From the NCBI GenBank assembly GCA_965249775.1, contig OZ252253.1:2108001-2172000 (forward strand): a stretch of 64,000 bases of DNA. The letters are read 5' to 3'. This DNA comes from UBA822 sp965249775. Its GTDB lineage: Bacteria; Gemmatimonadota; Gemmatimonadetes; Longimicrobiales; Gaopeijiaceae. The number at the start of each line of letters is the position of its first letter. The stretch's first letter is position 1. Below, in pieces: positions 49,922-59,115 of the stretch. A program made the position numbers and the translations under genes. The notes beneath the pieces were generated by a model that was not told where the DNA came from, ran no database searches, and was given only the letters and a program-made list of their open reading frames with translations.

Positions 49922-51961
49922 TCAGCGGTTGGGAGCCAACAGATCGACCGCGCCGCTCGCCTCCTGAACCCGACGCCAGATTTGGCTACGAGCACCGGCC
50001 ACGTTCAGAACGAACGCCAGGTTGTCACGTACCGGGGAGAACAGCTCGGACTCGAGCACGAACACATCGATACCTGTGGGCGACCTCGCGAAGGCGTCCA
50101 ACAGCCAGGTATTGGTCTGCTCCACGTCACCAAGCCGGGCGTAGTAGCTCGCGAGATCTTCGGCGCGGGTAACATGGGTGAAGACGGTGTCGGCGCCGTC
50201 GTTCTCCCGCACCAGCCCCGCAACGGAGTCGACGATTGCGATCGCCTCGTCCACCCGACCCTGATCGCGCAGGCACATGGCTCGGATCACTGCGTGTGGT
50301 CCCAGGGCAAGGCCGAGGCACTCCTCGCTGCGTCCGCTGAGCAGCAGTGCCCGTGCCTCGAAGGCCCGAGCCAGCATGAGCTGCGGCTCCAGGTTCAAAG
50401 CCTCTCGAGCCTGCTCGATCGCCACGTCGTGCTGCTGCGCCCGGAAGGCATGTCGCGCGTAGGCGACGCGCCGCCCCGAGTGTGCCGGAGAGATTCTCAC
50501 GGCCTGAGCGGCCGCTTCCAGAGCACCCTCGTCATTGCCCTGTCGGGCCAACACCCTCCCCTGGAAACTAAGAGTGCTCGAGAGGTTTGCTTGCAGGTCA
50601 GTTGCTTGATCGAAGTCCGCCTCTGCGTCGGGCAGCGGAGCCCGGGCCATCATCAGAATCAAACCGCGGTTCGCGTAGGCATCCGCGAGGAGGCCATCGA
50701 GCTCAACGGCTCGATCGGCGTACCACAGGGCGTGACCCGCCGCTTCGTAGTGGTCCACTCCGATCTCATATCTGTATATGACTGTCAGCGTATAGGCCAA
50801 AGAGAGACCGGCGTTGGCCGGCGCATAGTCCGGGTCTAGATCGATGGCTTCCTTGTAGAAGGTTATGGCCTGTCGCACTCCGTCGGCCCTGCGCTGGTCG
50901 AGCCAGAACTTCCCGAGCTCGGTTGCCTCGTACGCCGCCCCGGTCTCACCGGAGTTCGCGCCGACTCCGCGCCCAGCCCACGTGCTCCAGGCGATTCCTG
51001 CTGCCGCCACCACGAGCATGGCCGCGATGGCCTGCTGGGCCCACCGAGGCGCCTTATACCACGGCGGATGTGCACCGCGCGTCGCGTCAGATCGCGTGAT
51101 CGACTCCTTCAGCGACGCCATGCTCTGTGCATCCGAGAGAGCCCCGCGGAACTCTTCCACGGAAACGAACCGCTCCTCCGGGGCCTTCTCCAGGGCCCGT
51201 TGGATCACGCCGTCGATCTCGGGATCGACCGACTTCCTTTGCCCATGAACGGACCGGGGGGCCTCCGTGAGGTGCCGAGCCAAAGTCGCTTGGACGGAGG
51301 AAGACGGGAACGGCGGCTCTCCGACGAGCATCGCGAACAGGATGCACGCGAGCGAGTACATGTCGGTACGCCCGTCCAGATCTTCCTGGGCCGCAGCCTG
51401 CTCCGGGCTCATGTAGTCGGGGGTCCCGATGCTATGTCCCGCCTGCGTCAGCGAGCCTCGTTCTGCGAGGCTGAGGACCCTGGCGATGCCGAAATCCGCG
51501 ACCAAAGCATGTCCCTCCTGGAGCAGGACGTTGCTGGGCTTGATGTCGCGGTGAATGACGTTCTTCCCGTGCGCATATTGGAGAGCACCGGCGACTTCCA
51601 GGGTGATCCGCACGGATTCCTCGATGGGTAAGCGGCCCTTCCGCTCCATCCGGTCCGCGAGCGTCTCCCCGGCGATATAGGGCATCACATAGTAGAGGGC
51701 CCCATCGGCATCTCCGGCGGAGAAGAGGGGAACGATATGGGGGTGGGTCAGGCTGGAGGTGAGATCGATCTCGCGAAGAAAGCGCTCTCGCCCGAGGTGA
51801 GCCGTCAGATCCTGATCGAGAACCTTGATGGCCACCTGGCGATCGGGGTGCCGCTCACGGGCGAGGTACACGCGGGACATACCCGTCCGAGCGATCTCCC
51901 GCTCGATGGCGTACCGATCGCGCAGCGCAGCCTGCAGTGCTTCAAAGGACTCGTCTACCAC
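49922..51961 (-). CDS. Hanks-type Ser/Thr kinase with membrane helix and TPR domain
   Basis: 679 residues from GTG 51961 (AAGGG upstream); a TTG two codons earlier is possible. Kinase motifs: VAIKVLDQD lysine, VIHRDIKPSNVLL, VADFGIARV, GTPDYMSPEQAAAQ. The glycine loop is unusual, REIARTGMSRVYLAR, with Ala-Arg in place of the first Gly, so ATP binding may be altered. After one helix (AIAAMLVVAAAGIAWSTW) come TPR repeats (AITFYKEAIDLDPDYAPANAGL, ADRAVELDGLLADAYANRGLI regions). The TPR part should sit outside the membrane and bind partners. It is not adjacent to the other two kinases, which carry propellers. Confidence 0.92.
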   Translation of the reverse strand: MVDESFEALQAALRDRYAIEREIARTGMSRVYLARERHPDRQVAIKVLDQDLTAHLGRERFLREIDLTSSLTHPHIVPLFSAGDADGALYYVMPYIAGETLADRMERKGRLPIEESVRITLEVAGALQYAHGKNVIHRDIKPSNVLLQEGHALVADFGIARVLSLAERGSLTQAGHSIGTPDYMSPEQAAAQEDLDGRTDMYSLACILFAMLVGEPPFPSSSVQATLARHLTEAPRSVHGQRKSVDPEIDGVIQRALEKAPEERFVSVEEFRGALSDAQSMASLKESITRSDATRGAHPPWYKAPRWAQQAIAAMLVVAAAGIAWSTWAGRGVGANSGETGAAYEATELGKFWLDQRRADGVRQAITFYKEAIDLDPDYAPANAGLSLAYTLTVIYRYEIGVDHYEAAGHALWYADRAVELDGLLADAYANRGLILMMARAPLPDAEADFDQATDLQANLSSTLSFQGRVLARQGNDEGALEAAAQAVRISPAHSGRRVAYARHAFRAQQHDVAIEQAREALNLEPQLMLARAFEARALLLSGRSEECLGLALGPHAVIRAMCLRDQGRVDEAIAIVDSVAGLVRENDGADTVFTHVTRAEDLASYYARLGDVEQTNTWLLDAFARSPTGIDVFVLESELFSPVRDNLAFVLNVAGARSQIWRRVQEASGAVDLLAPNR

Positions 51962-52181
51962 ACGCAACCCTTGTGAATATGGGAAGGGGGAATTCTACTG
52001 GCCTGCTCCTCGTCCCGAAAGTCTTGAGAAATCGGCCCCAGCGCCAAACGGATCGTGACCCGCATTCTTGACGTTGTGCAAGACTGGACGAACTCTTGTT
52101 TCTTTCGGGCTGAAACGGGGATCTCGGGTTTCTGACCCGTGACCATTGGCATCGTTTGGGCCTCAACCGCAGGATCCTGTC

Positions 52182-52733
52182 ATGTACACGGTAACGGTCG
52201 GGCCCTATGTCATCACCTTTCAGTCCTTGGAGATTCCAGAACCACCGCTACGCTATGAGTGGGCAAAGCAGCACGCCGAACTGCTCGAGGAATTCGACCT
52301 TCAGCGCTCGGATGGGGATTTCTGCTATCTCGTCGCCGGACGGAGCGTCGATCGCCCGGCATTAGTCCTTGCTCAGCGACACGACCCACCCGAGGATGCG
52401 GGATTCTATCCGGGTGTACTCGTCGTGCCCGAGACCGATGTGCTGTTCGTAGGCGCCGGCGAAAGGTTGCTCGCATATGACCTCGCGCGCCCGGCCCGCC
52501 TTTGGGAAGACGTCGCGGACTACTTCCAGAGGTGGGCACGCTACGGTGAGGTTGTCATCATGGAGGCAGAGCTGGAGCTCGCCGCGTGGAACCTCCAAGG
52601 CACCAAGCTGTGGACTACCGTCGTGGAGCCACCGTGGAGCTACGAGGTGACGGATGACGTCCTCAAACTCGACATCATGGGGATCAAGAGCGAGTTCTCC
52701 CTGGGAAGGGGTCCCGAAAGCTCGCATGATTGA
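52182..52733 (+). CDS. Conserved protein of unknown function
   Basis: 183 residues from ATG 52182; an earlier in-frame ATG at 52146 is less likely. No signal peptide, membrane helix or catalytic motif is evident. The sequence is soluble and beta-rich: ALVLAQRHDPPEDAGFYPG, VPETDVLFVGAGERLLAYDL, MEAELELAAWNLQGTKLWTT, then VEPPWSYEV. That final block reads like a repeated beta-blade with Trp, so a small beta-sheet fold is likely. No neighbours point to a role. Confidence 0.7.
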   Translation: MYTVTVGPYVITFQSLEIPEPPLRYEWAKQHAELLEEFDLQRSDGDFCYLVAGRSVDRPALVLAQRHDPPEDAGFYPGVLVVPETDVLFVGAGERLLAYDLARPARLWEDVADYFQRWARYGEVVIMEAELELAAWNLQGTKLWTTVVEPPWSYEVTDDVLKLDIMGIKSEFSLGRGPESSHD

Positions 52734-52876
52734 CCGAGAGCCGAGTTTCAGGCGATAAACTCCTTCACCTTCACGACCCGCATGGTTATCTGCGCGGAGG
52801 GTACCAATAGGGAGAATCCGGCGAAAACTCCATGGACGAGGCGTCACCCGTATCTCGGTCCACCGTGCGCATTGGT

Positions 52877-53323
52877 TTAGTTGTCGGCCGTCTGTGTGGC
52901 CCGATCCACGACGCGACCCCCGAGTAAATCCGCCAACTCCCCCAATTCGGCTGTCCATCCGCCCTGGTTCTCCTGATACCTCTTTTCCGAGGTAAAGCCC
53001 GACTCGCGTAGCTCGAGGAGCGTGCCCCCTTCTTTTCGCTCGGTCAGGGTCCACTCGACCAGTGTCGACGTCTCCGGATCGAAGGCGAGTCCAGGGTTGT
53101 GATTCCAACTCCAGGTAAGGCGATGCGGCGGCTCGACCGTCTCGACTCGAAGCGGCATGCGGCCCCATTGCTCCCACTCGACCCAGCCGATGCTACCCGG
53201 CCGGGGATCGAACTCGGCGCGCTCCGGGAACCACTTCGCGAGCTCGTTTTGGTTAGTGAGTGCTTTCCACACGCGCTCGATGTCGGCGCTAAACTCCAAC
53301 GTTCTCGTGATGACTAAGCTCAT
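52877..53323 (-). CDS. SRPBCC/AHSA1-domain protein
   Basis: 148 residues with the activator-of-Hsp90-like START fold: TLEFSADIERVWKALTNQNELAKWFPE, then MPLRVETVEPPHRLTWSWNHNPG, and TLVEWTLTERKEGGTLLELRESG. The ligand is unknown. Its start overlaps the ArsR gene by four bases, a very common ArsR-SRPBCC pair in which the regulator controls the partner. A palindrome upstream of arsR is the likely operator. Confidence 0.92.
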   Translation of the reverse strand: MSLVITRTLEFSADIERVWKALTNQNELAKWFPERAEFDPRPGSIGWVEWEQWGRMPLRVETVEPPHRLTWSWNHNPGLAFDPETSTLVEWTLTERKEGGTLLELRESGFTSEKRYQENQGGWTAELGELADLLGGRVVDRATQTADN

Positions 53324-53652
53324 GTCGAGTCCTCCTCTCCTTGAAGGCTTCCGCCTTCCAAGTGCGTTTGTAGGCGTGACAGACGTCTATCCCATGCAGC
53401 TGCATAGGGGGCCAGCCAATCGGCGACGTCCTCCAGTGGCTCAGCCTTCAAGCGATGGAGGCGTCTTCGTCCCTGCCAACTGTGCTCCAGAAGACCGGCG
53501 CCCTCCAGCACGTCCAGATGTTTGGTCACAGCTTGTCTCGTGATGGACAGCGGCTCGGACAGCTCGGTCACCGACAACGAGCCCTGGGTTCTCAGCCGCT
53601 CGAGAATGTGGCGGCGTGTGGGATCCGAGATGGCGAGGAATGCGTTTGGCAT
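53320..53652 (-). CDS. ArsR-family winged-helix repressor
   Basis: 110 residues from ATG 53652 (MPNAFLAISDPTRRHILERL), the typical start of the ArsR-SRPBCC type; an upstream in-frame start is rejected because it would run through the operator. Helix-turn-helix: LSVTELSEPLSITRQAVTKHLDVLEGAGLL. No Cys metal-binding motif (ELCVCDL-type) is present, so it is probably not a metal sensor. It probably represses itself and the coupled SRPBCC gene. Confidence 0.92.
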   Translation of the reverse strand: MPNAFLAISDPTRRHILERLRTQGSLSVTELSEPLSITRQAVTKHLDVLEGAGLLEHSWQGRRRLHRLKAEPLEDVADWLAPYAAAWDRRLSRLQTHLEGGSLQGEEDST

Positions 53653-53660
53653 GACCCAAT

Positions 53661-53680
53661 ATGCAACTTTATGGTTGCAT
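53661..53680. promoter_or_regulatory. Palindromic operator of the ArsR-SRPBCC operon
   Basis: Arms ATGCAAC (53661-53667) and GTTGCAT (53674-53680) are perfect inverted repeats with a 6-base spacer, 8 bases upstream of the ArsR start codon. The GCAAC...GTTGC form is typical of operators of this regulator type. Confidence 0.8.
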
Positions 53681-53735
53681 GTCAAGAGGCCTGGGGGGCG
53701 AAGTGGGCTCTAGCCCAGGGTCGTGGAAAGCTCGA

Positions 53736-53925
53736 TTAGGTCGGCGGTGCGGTCGGACAGCGGCGGTTCGCGTAGGAGCAGAACACGCAACAATCCCCCC
53801 GACTTGGGTCTGAGGGTGGTCTGACAAGCCGGGCAATCCCAGGAGATCAGGCACACCCCTTCAGGGATCTCAGCGTCGGTCTTGGTCTCGCAGGTAGGAC
53901 AGGTGATGATCGCCAGCAATTTCAC
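53736..53925 (-). pseudogene. GDCCVxC-domain protein, frameshifted in a run of six G
   Basis: The frame from GTG 53925 reads as the start of this ~65-residue family: KLLAIITCPTCETKTD, then CLISWDCPACQTTLRPKSG. At a run of six C (53805-53810, G on the coding strand) the frame slips. With five G instead, it continues exactly as the family does, GDCCVFCSYANRRCPTAPPT, to a TAA at 53736, giving 62 residues. TTG 53917 is an alternative start with better ribosome-site spacing. The family is known in Cys and Sec forms; this one has TGT-TGC, so Cys. Either a true frameshift, phase variation or a base-calling error. Confidence 0.8.
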
Positions 53926-54115
53926 TCTCCCCCTTCGGCCTCGTCTGCTCCAAAGAAGCCATAGCGCCTCCCCCTGGTTCCAACCAGTCGGTCTCAACCC
54001 CCGCTGGACCGATTTGACAATACGGGAGGGAACCCTACCCTCATCGTTTCCCTGGCGATGTCCTGGTCGACGCCGCCGTGGCACTCTATGTGGCACTGCA
54101 TTTAGGAGGGATCCC

Positions 54116-56437
54116 ATGTCCTTCGCTCCGAGCCGATCCGTTGGCGTGGTGATGAGCTTGCTGCTCCTCGCCGCCGGTTGCTCCGCACCTCTGTCCGAGC
54201 CCGATTCGCTGGAGGAGCTGGCAAGCCGGTCGCTGTCTCAGATCGGCGGAGAGCTGGACGTTCCCGGCCTGAGGGAACCGGTCGAGGTCATCCGAGACGA
54301 GTGGGGAATCCCGCACATCTACGCTCAGAACGACGACGACCTCTTCCTGGCGCAGGGATACGTGATGGCCCAGGACCGGCTCTGGCAGATGGAAATGTGG
54401 CGGCGTTGGCACGAGGGACGCCTCTCCGAGATCTTCGGACCGGAGGCGTTCGACTACGACCTCCGTACCAGGCAGATGATGTTCCGCGGCCCATGGGACG
54501 AGTCCGAATGGACGAGCTACCACCCCGATGGGGAGCGCATCTTCACGGCCTACGCCAACGGAGTGAACGCCTTCATCGAACAGAACCGGGACAACCTGCC
54601 GGTCGAGTTCAAGCTCACCGGGGTCGTGCCTGATCCGTGGACGGCCAAGACCGTCGTGTTGCGTTGGGCTCAGGTCGGACTGTCGAGCGTGAGGGGCCAT
54701 GCAAGAAGCGAGCTCCAGCTCGCCATGAATGTGGGGCGGTTCGGCGCCGAGGAGGCGAATCGGCGCGCCTCTCCCGATCCATGGGATGACCTGGAGGTCC
54801 CCGAGGGCCTCGACGTCAGCATCATCACCCAGGAGGTGCTCAGCGCGATGGGGGCCGGCGACGGAGATCCGTTCTCGGGGAACAGACTCCCGGATCTGGA
54901 AGTGGTGGAACGGTATCGGCACCTCACGCCGGCCGTACGGACGGCACAGGTCTCGAATCCGCAGGTCGCGACCGAGGGGAGCAACAACTGGGTCGTGAGC
55001 GGCGATCGCTCGCCCACGGGTGTGCCGATCCTCGCCAACGATCCCCACCGACGGATCGAGATGCCGGCCCTCCGATACTTCGTGCACCTCAACGCCCCGG
55101 GCTGGAACGTGATGGGCGGCGGCGAGCCACCGTTTGTCGGAGTGGACGCCGGGCACAACGAACACATGGCATGGGGCTTCACGTTTGCCGGGACTGATAT
55201 GGTCGACCTCTATGTCGAGGAGGTCGACCCGGAGAATCCGAACCTGGTGCGATGGCAAGACGGCTGGGAGCCCTTGCGCGTCATCGAAGAGGAAATCGGG
55301 ATCAAGGGCGAAGCCCCGCGCACGGTCGAGCTGAAGTTCAGCCGTCACGGCCCCGTCATCTACGAGGATATGGAGAACCCTGTTGCCTACGCCGTCCGCT
55401 CGGTCGTACAGGATCACGGGACGGCCGCGTATAAGGGCAGCTTCAAGATGGCCCAGGCCGAGAGCTGCGAGGACTTCTTCGAGCGGGCGATGTTCTGGAT
55501 GGTGCCCACCCACAGCCTGATCTGCGGGGACGACTCGGGGAACATCGCGCTTCAGGTGACGGGGCTCACGCCCGACCGGGACGGCTGGAACGGGCGGTTG
55601 CCGGTTCCTGGCAACGGAAAGTACGAGTGGCGCGGCTTCCGGAGTGATCTCCCGCGCGAATTCAACCCGGACCGGGGCTATATCACCACGGCCAACAACA
55701 ACGTCCATCCCCCGGGTTACCAAGGGCGGCCGGTGTTCTATCACTCGTCGAGGGGCGTAGCGACCTCACGGATCACCCGTCTCCACCAGATCCTGGGGAC
55801 GGACAAGTTGTTCTCCGTCGAGGATCACCAGGCGATCCAGCTCGACGCCTACTCGCTGCGGTCCGAAGGGGACATCCCCGCGTTCCAAGGGTGGACCTCG
55901 GACGACCCGCAGGTGGAGCGGGCGCGCGCCTTGATCTCCGAGTGGGACGGAGTGCTCGCGCGGGAGAGCAGTGCCGCGGCGATCTACGTACAGTGGACCC
56001 GTTTGTCCGCCGCAGAAGCCCGAAATGCCGCGACGTCGACCCAGGAGCGCCGGGCGCTGGTCGAGGAGGGCTTGGCGCGCACCGTCGACGCCCTGACGGA
56101 GGACTGGGGGACCGACTGGTCGGAATGGACGTATGGCAGGGGCAACCCGAGTGGACTCGCGCACATGTTCATTCCGAACTTCGACCTCCCGGCCGTCGAG
56201 CGTCCGGGCGGCTTCGGGACCATCAACGCGACTGGCGCCAACTTCCGCCGGATCATCGACCTCTCGGATCTGGACAATTCGGTCGCGACGAACGCTCCCG
56301 GCCAGAGCGCCCAGCCCGGTAGCCCGTTCTACGACAACCTGAGCGATTACCTGGGCAACGGGGAGTATTTCCCCTTCCTCTTCACCCGGGAGGCAATCGA
56401 GGAAAGGGCGGCCCATCGCCTTACACTGCGGCCTTGA
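54116..56437 (+). CDS. Penicillin acylase family lipoprotein (Ntn hydrolase)
   Basis: 773 residues from ATG 54116 with a perfect AGGAGGG. A lipoprotein signal (VVMSLLLLAAGCSAP) would anchor it outside the inner membrane. The alpha chain has VEVIRDEWGIPHIYAQNDDD and YVMAQDRLWQMEMWRR. The self-cleavage site is ATEGSNNWVVSGDRS, making Ser the N-terminal nucleophile of the beta chain, followed by PILANDPHRRIEMPALRY. Such enzymes cleave N-acyl bonds, including acyl-homoserine lactones in some relatives; the substrate here is unknown. Its stop lies in a ~30-bp tandem repeat, and the cytochrome gene starts 89 bases later. Confidence 0.93.
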   Translation: MSFAPSRSVGVVMSLLLLAAGCSAPLSEPDSLEELASRSLSQIGGELDVPGLREPVEVIRDEWGIPHIYAQNDDDLFLAQGYVMAQDRLWQMEMWRRWHEGRLSEIFGPEAFDYDLRTRQMMFRGPWDESEWTSYHPDGERIFTAYANGVNAFIEQNRDNLPVEFKLTGVVPDPWTAKTVVLRWAQVGLSSVRGHARSELQLAMNVGRFGAEEANRRASPDPWDDLEVPEGLDVSIITQEVLSAMGAGDGDPFSGNRLPDLEVVERYRHLTPAVRTAQVSNPQVATEGSNNWVVSGDRSPTGVPILANDPHRRIEMPALRYFVHLNAPGWNVMGGGEPPFVGVDAGHNEHMAWGFTFAGTDMVDLYVEEVDPENPNLVRWQDGWEPLRVIEEEIGIKGEAPRTVELKFSRHGPVIYEDMENPVAYAVRSVVQDHGTAAYKGSFKMAQAESCEDFFERAMFWMVPTHSLICGDDSGNIALQVTGLTPDRDGWNGRLPVPGNGKYEWRGFRSDLPREFNPDRGYITTANNNVHPPGYQGRPVFYHSSRGVATSRITRLHQILGTDKLFSVEDHQAIQLDAYSLRSEGDIPAFQGWTSDDPQVERARALISEWDGVLARESSAAAIYVQWTRLSAAEARNAATSTQERRALVEEGLARTVDALTEDWGTDWSEWTYGRGNPSGLAHMFIPNFDLPAVERPGGFGTINATGANFRRIIDLSDLDNSVATNAPGQSAQPGSPFYDNLSDYLGNGEYFPFLFTREAIEERAAHRLTLRP

Positions 56438-56517
56438 TCGTCTATTGCGCGTCCGGTCTTGATCGCCTGTCACGCATCGGATCCGGTCTTGATCGCCTGT
56501 TACGCATCGGATACGGT
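56433..56517. repeat. Tandem repeat of 25 + 30 + 30 bp across the acylase stop
   Basis: Units begin with CTTGATCG at 56433, 56458 and 56488. The last two (30 bp) differ at only two positions; the first is 5 bp shorter and contains the acylase TGA stop (56435-56437). The array fills the gap to the cytochrome start. Confidence 0.88.
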
Positions 56518-56526
56518 GGGCGTCGT

Positions 56527-57351
56527 ATGGTCCGCCTAGCGCTCGCTCGCGTATTTCTGGTCGTGTCCATCTCGGTGCCGCTAGGGCCGGCGCCGCTTTC
56601 GGCGGCGCCGTTGGGGCCGGTGCCGCTTCCAGCGGCACCACTGGCGAGCGCGCAGGGCGTGAACCCCTATGAGGGAGATCGGACGGCGATTCGTGCGGGA
56701 CGCGCCTTGTATGAAGCCCGGTGTGCCCAGTGTCATGGAGGTGACGCCAAGGGGATCAGCGGCCCGGACCTGACCCTGCTCTGGGCCATGGGAACGAACG
56801 ACGACCGGGTGTTCCGGACGATCCAGCTCGGCGTGTCGGGCAGCATCATGCCTTCCAGCTCCGCGCCGGATCAGGAGATCTGGGCCATGGTGGCCTATGT
56901 GAAGAGCGTCAGCACCGTTCCGGAGGTCGATACCGACATCGGAGATGCCGTGCGCGGCCAGGAGATCTTCTCGTCGACGTGCACGGAGTGTCATCGCGTG
57001 AACGGACAAGGCGGGCATCTGGGGCCCGACTTGTCTCGTATCGCTGCGATCCGGTCCCGCGACATGCTGATACGCTCGATTCGCGATCCAAGCGCTTCGG
57101 TCGCATCGGGGTATCGGGCCGTGACGCTCGTGACGCGGGACGGTCAGCGTGTCCGGGGCGTGACGAAAGGCGAGGATTCCTTTTCGATTCAGATCGTGGA
57201 CACCTCAGAGCGGCTGCAGGGATACCTCAAGGCGGACTTGCGGGAGGTGATTCACGAAGATCGCTCATTGATGCGCGAGTTCGGGCCCGACCGCATCAGC
57301 GACGCCGAGCTCGACGATTTGCTGCGATTTCTCAGTACCCTACGAGGCTGA
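56527..57351 (+). CDS. Periplasmic di-haem cytochrome c
   Basis: 274 residues from ATG 56527; upstream in-frame codons belong to the repeat. The signal peptide (RLALARVFLVVSISVPL) is followed by a low-complexity stretch alternating GP and AAPL units. Two haem sites are CAQCHGGDAKGISGPDL and CTECHRVNGQGGHLGPDL, the second followed by a domain ending in DLLRFLSTLRG that resembles cytochromes fused or adjacent to quinoprotein dehydrogenases. It probably accepts electrons from the PQQ dehydrogenase encoded 30 bases downstream. Confidence 0.9.
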   Translation: MVRLALARVFLVVSISVPLGPAPLSAAPLGPVPLPAAPLASAQGVNPYEGDRTAIRAGRALYEARCAQCHGGDAKGISGPDLTLLWAMGTNDDRVFRTIQLGVSGSIMPSSSAPDQEIWAMVAYVKSVSTVPEVDTDIGDAVRGQEIFSSTCTECHRVNGQGGHLGPDLSRIAAIRSRDMLIRSIRDPSASVASGYRAVTLVTRDGQRVRGVTKGEDSFSIQIVDTSERLQGYLKADLREVIHEDRSLMREFGPDRISDAELDDLLRFLSTLRG

Positions 57352-57381
57352 TTCCGATCGACTGTGAGAGGTGGATAGCTG

Positions 57382-59028
57382 ATGCTGCCTAGAAGATTTG
57401 CGAGACTCGTGGCGATCGCCGCGCTGCTGGCGTCCAGCACCCTGAGCCCGCCACCGGCGGCAGCTCAAGACGCCGACAGCGGCATCACGTATGAGGATAT
57501 CCTCCAGGGCATGTCCGATCCGTCACGCTGGCTGACGTTCTCCGGGGACTACAGCGGACAGCGCCATAGCCCACTGACGCAGATCACATCAGAGAACGTG
57601 CACCGCCTTACTCCCCAGTGGACCTTCCAGACCGGCAATTTGACCCGAGGGCGTGGGTTCGAGACCACCCCGTTGGTGCTGGACGGCGTTCTTTACGTGA
57701 CCGGTTCCAACAACTACGCGTGGGCGATCGACGCCCGCACCGGGCGCCGGTTCTGGCAGTATCGGCGTAACCTTCCCAACGACCTCACCTATGGTGCGAG
57801 CGCGCCCGTCAATCGAGGGTTCGGCATGCTGGGCGACCGTCTCTTCATGGTGACGCTCGATGCCCACCTCCTGGCGCTCGACCGGAGGACCGGGAGCGTG
57901 CTCTGGGACATCGAGCTGGCGGACTACCACATCGGCTATTCCTCGACGATGGCCCCTCTCGTCATCGACGGTAAGGTGATCGCCGGGATATCCGGCGGGG
58001 AGTACCCGACGAGCGGGTTCGTCGACGCGTATGATCCCGAGACCGGGGAACGCATCTGGCGGTTCAATACCATCCCCCGGCCAGGCGAGCCGGGAAGTGA
58101 GACCTGGCCCTCCGACGGTGACAACCTCGCTCGGGGTGGCGGGGGAACCTGGATGACGGGAAGCTACGATCCGGACCTCGATCTTCTGTATTGGGGCACC
58201 GGGAATCCGAATCCCGACTACTACGATGCAGAGCGTGAAGGGGCCAATCTCTACACGAACTCGATCGTCGCGATCAACGCGTCGACGGGTACGCTGCAGT
58301 GGCACTTCCAGTTCACCCCGCACGACGTCAACGACTGGGATTCCAACCATGTGCCCGTGCTCGCCGACATGATGTGGGAGGGCGAGCTGCGCAGCGTGGT
58401 GATGATGGCCAACCGCAATGGTTTCTTCTACGTCCTCGACCGGGTCACCGGTGAGTTTCTCCTTGGCAAGCCGTTCACGGACACGACATGGGCCCGCGAG
58501 CTGACTGCCGACGGGCGACCCATCATACTCAACGATGGAAGCCTGGGTTGTCTGCCGGAGCCCTGGGGCGGGACGAACTTCATGCCACCCTCGTTCAATC
58601 CGGCGCTGGGGATGATGTTCGTGACCGCACGCGAGAGCTGCGCGACTTACGTGCCGCAAGAGCCGGACCTCACCACAGTCGGTCGCAACACGTCTGGCGG
58701 CGTCATCTGGATCGAGCGAGACCAGGGATACGGTGCTCTACGCGCGATCGATGTGCACACGGGCGAGCGTGTGTGGGAGTTCCGGTACCCCCAGCCGACC
58801 ATGGCCGGGGTCATGACGACGGCGGCCGGCCTCGTCTTCGCCGGTGATCACGACGGCAACTTCATGGCCTTCGACGCCGAGACGGGCGAGAATCTCTGGC
58901 ATTATCAGACCGGTTCCCGCATATGGGGCGCCGCGCCCATGACCTACATGCTCGACGGTCGCCAACATGTGCTCATCCCCTCGGGGACCACGCTGGTTGC
59001 GTTCGCCCTGCCTGAGGACCGCCCCTAG
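57382..59028 (+). CDS. PQQ-dependent alcohol dehydrogenase-like quinoprotein
   Basis: 548 residues with a signal peptide (FARLVAIAALLASSTLS...AAAQ). Eight-bladed propeller Trp-docking motifs recur (AWAIDARTGRRFWQYR, LLALDRRTGSVLWDIE, FMAFDAETGENLWHYQ). Active-site regions: YWGTGNPNPDYY and FTPHDVNDWDSNHVPVL. In the last motif the likely catalytic Asp is followed two residues later by another Asp, the arrangement linked to lanthanide rather than calcium use. The vicinal Cys pair of classical enzymes is not evident. Electrons would pass to the di-haem cytochrome upstream. The alcohol or aldehyde oxidised is unknown. Confidence 0.93.
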   Translation: MLPRRFARLVAIAALLASSTLSPPPAAAQDADSGITYEDILQGMSDPSRWLTFSGDYSGQRHSPLTQITSENVHRLTPQWTFQTGNLTRGRGFETTPLVLDGVLYVTGSNNYAWAIDARTGRRFWQYRRNLPNDLTYGASAPVNRGFGMLGDRLFMVTLDAHLLALDRRTGSVLWDIELADYHIGYSSTMAPLVIDGKVIAGISGGEYPTSGFVDAYDPETGERIWRFNTIPRPGEPGSETWPSDGDNLARGGGGTWMTGSYDPDLDLLYWGTGNPNPDYYDAEREGANLYTNSIVAINASTGTLQWHFQFTPHDVNDWDSNHVPVLADMMWEGELRSVVMMANRNGFFYVLDRVTGEFLLGKPFTDTTWARELTADGRPIILNDGSLGCLPEPWGGTNFMPPSFNPALGMMFVTARESCATYVPQEPDLTTVGRNTSGGVIWIERDQGYGALRAIDVHTGERVWEFRYPQPTMAGVMTTAAGLVFAGDHDGNFMAFDAETGENLWHYQTGSRIWGAAPMTYMLDGRQHVLIPSGTTLVAFALPEDRP

Positions 59029-59115
59029 CTTGACAGGTGGCGGCCCAGCTTGCGACGGGAACGTGGCTAGCGCATTTTTCTATGGATTTTCAGGGGACGT
59101 TTCTCAAGGGAGTTC

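Noticed and set aside
54086..55744. 552-codon minus-strand frame
   Set aside because: Antisense shadow of the penicillin acylase gene, whose motifs and ribosome site are clear.
59020..59075. Possible duplicated CCC-AGCTTG element after the PQQ dehydrogenase stop
   Set aside because: Only short words are shared, too weak to add to the stop-codon duplication list.
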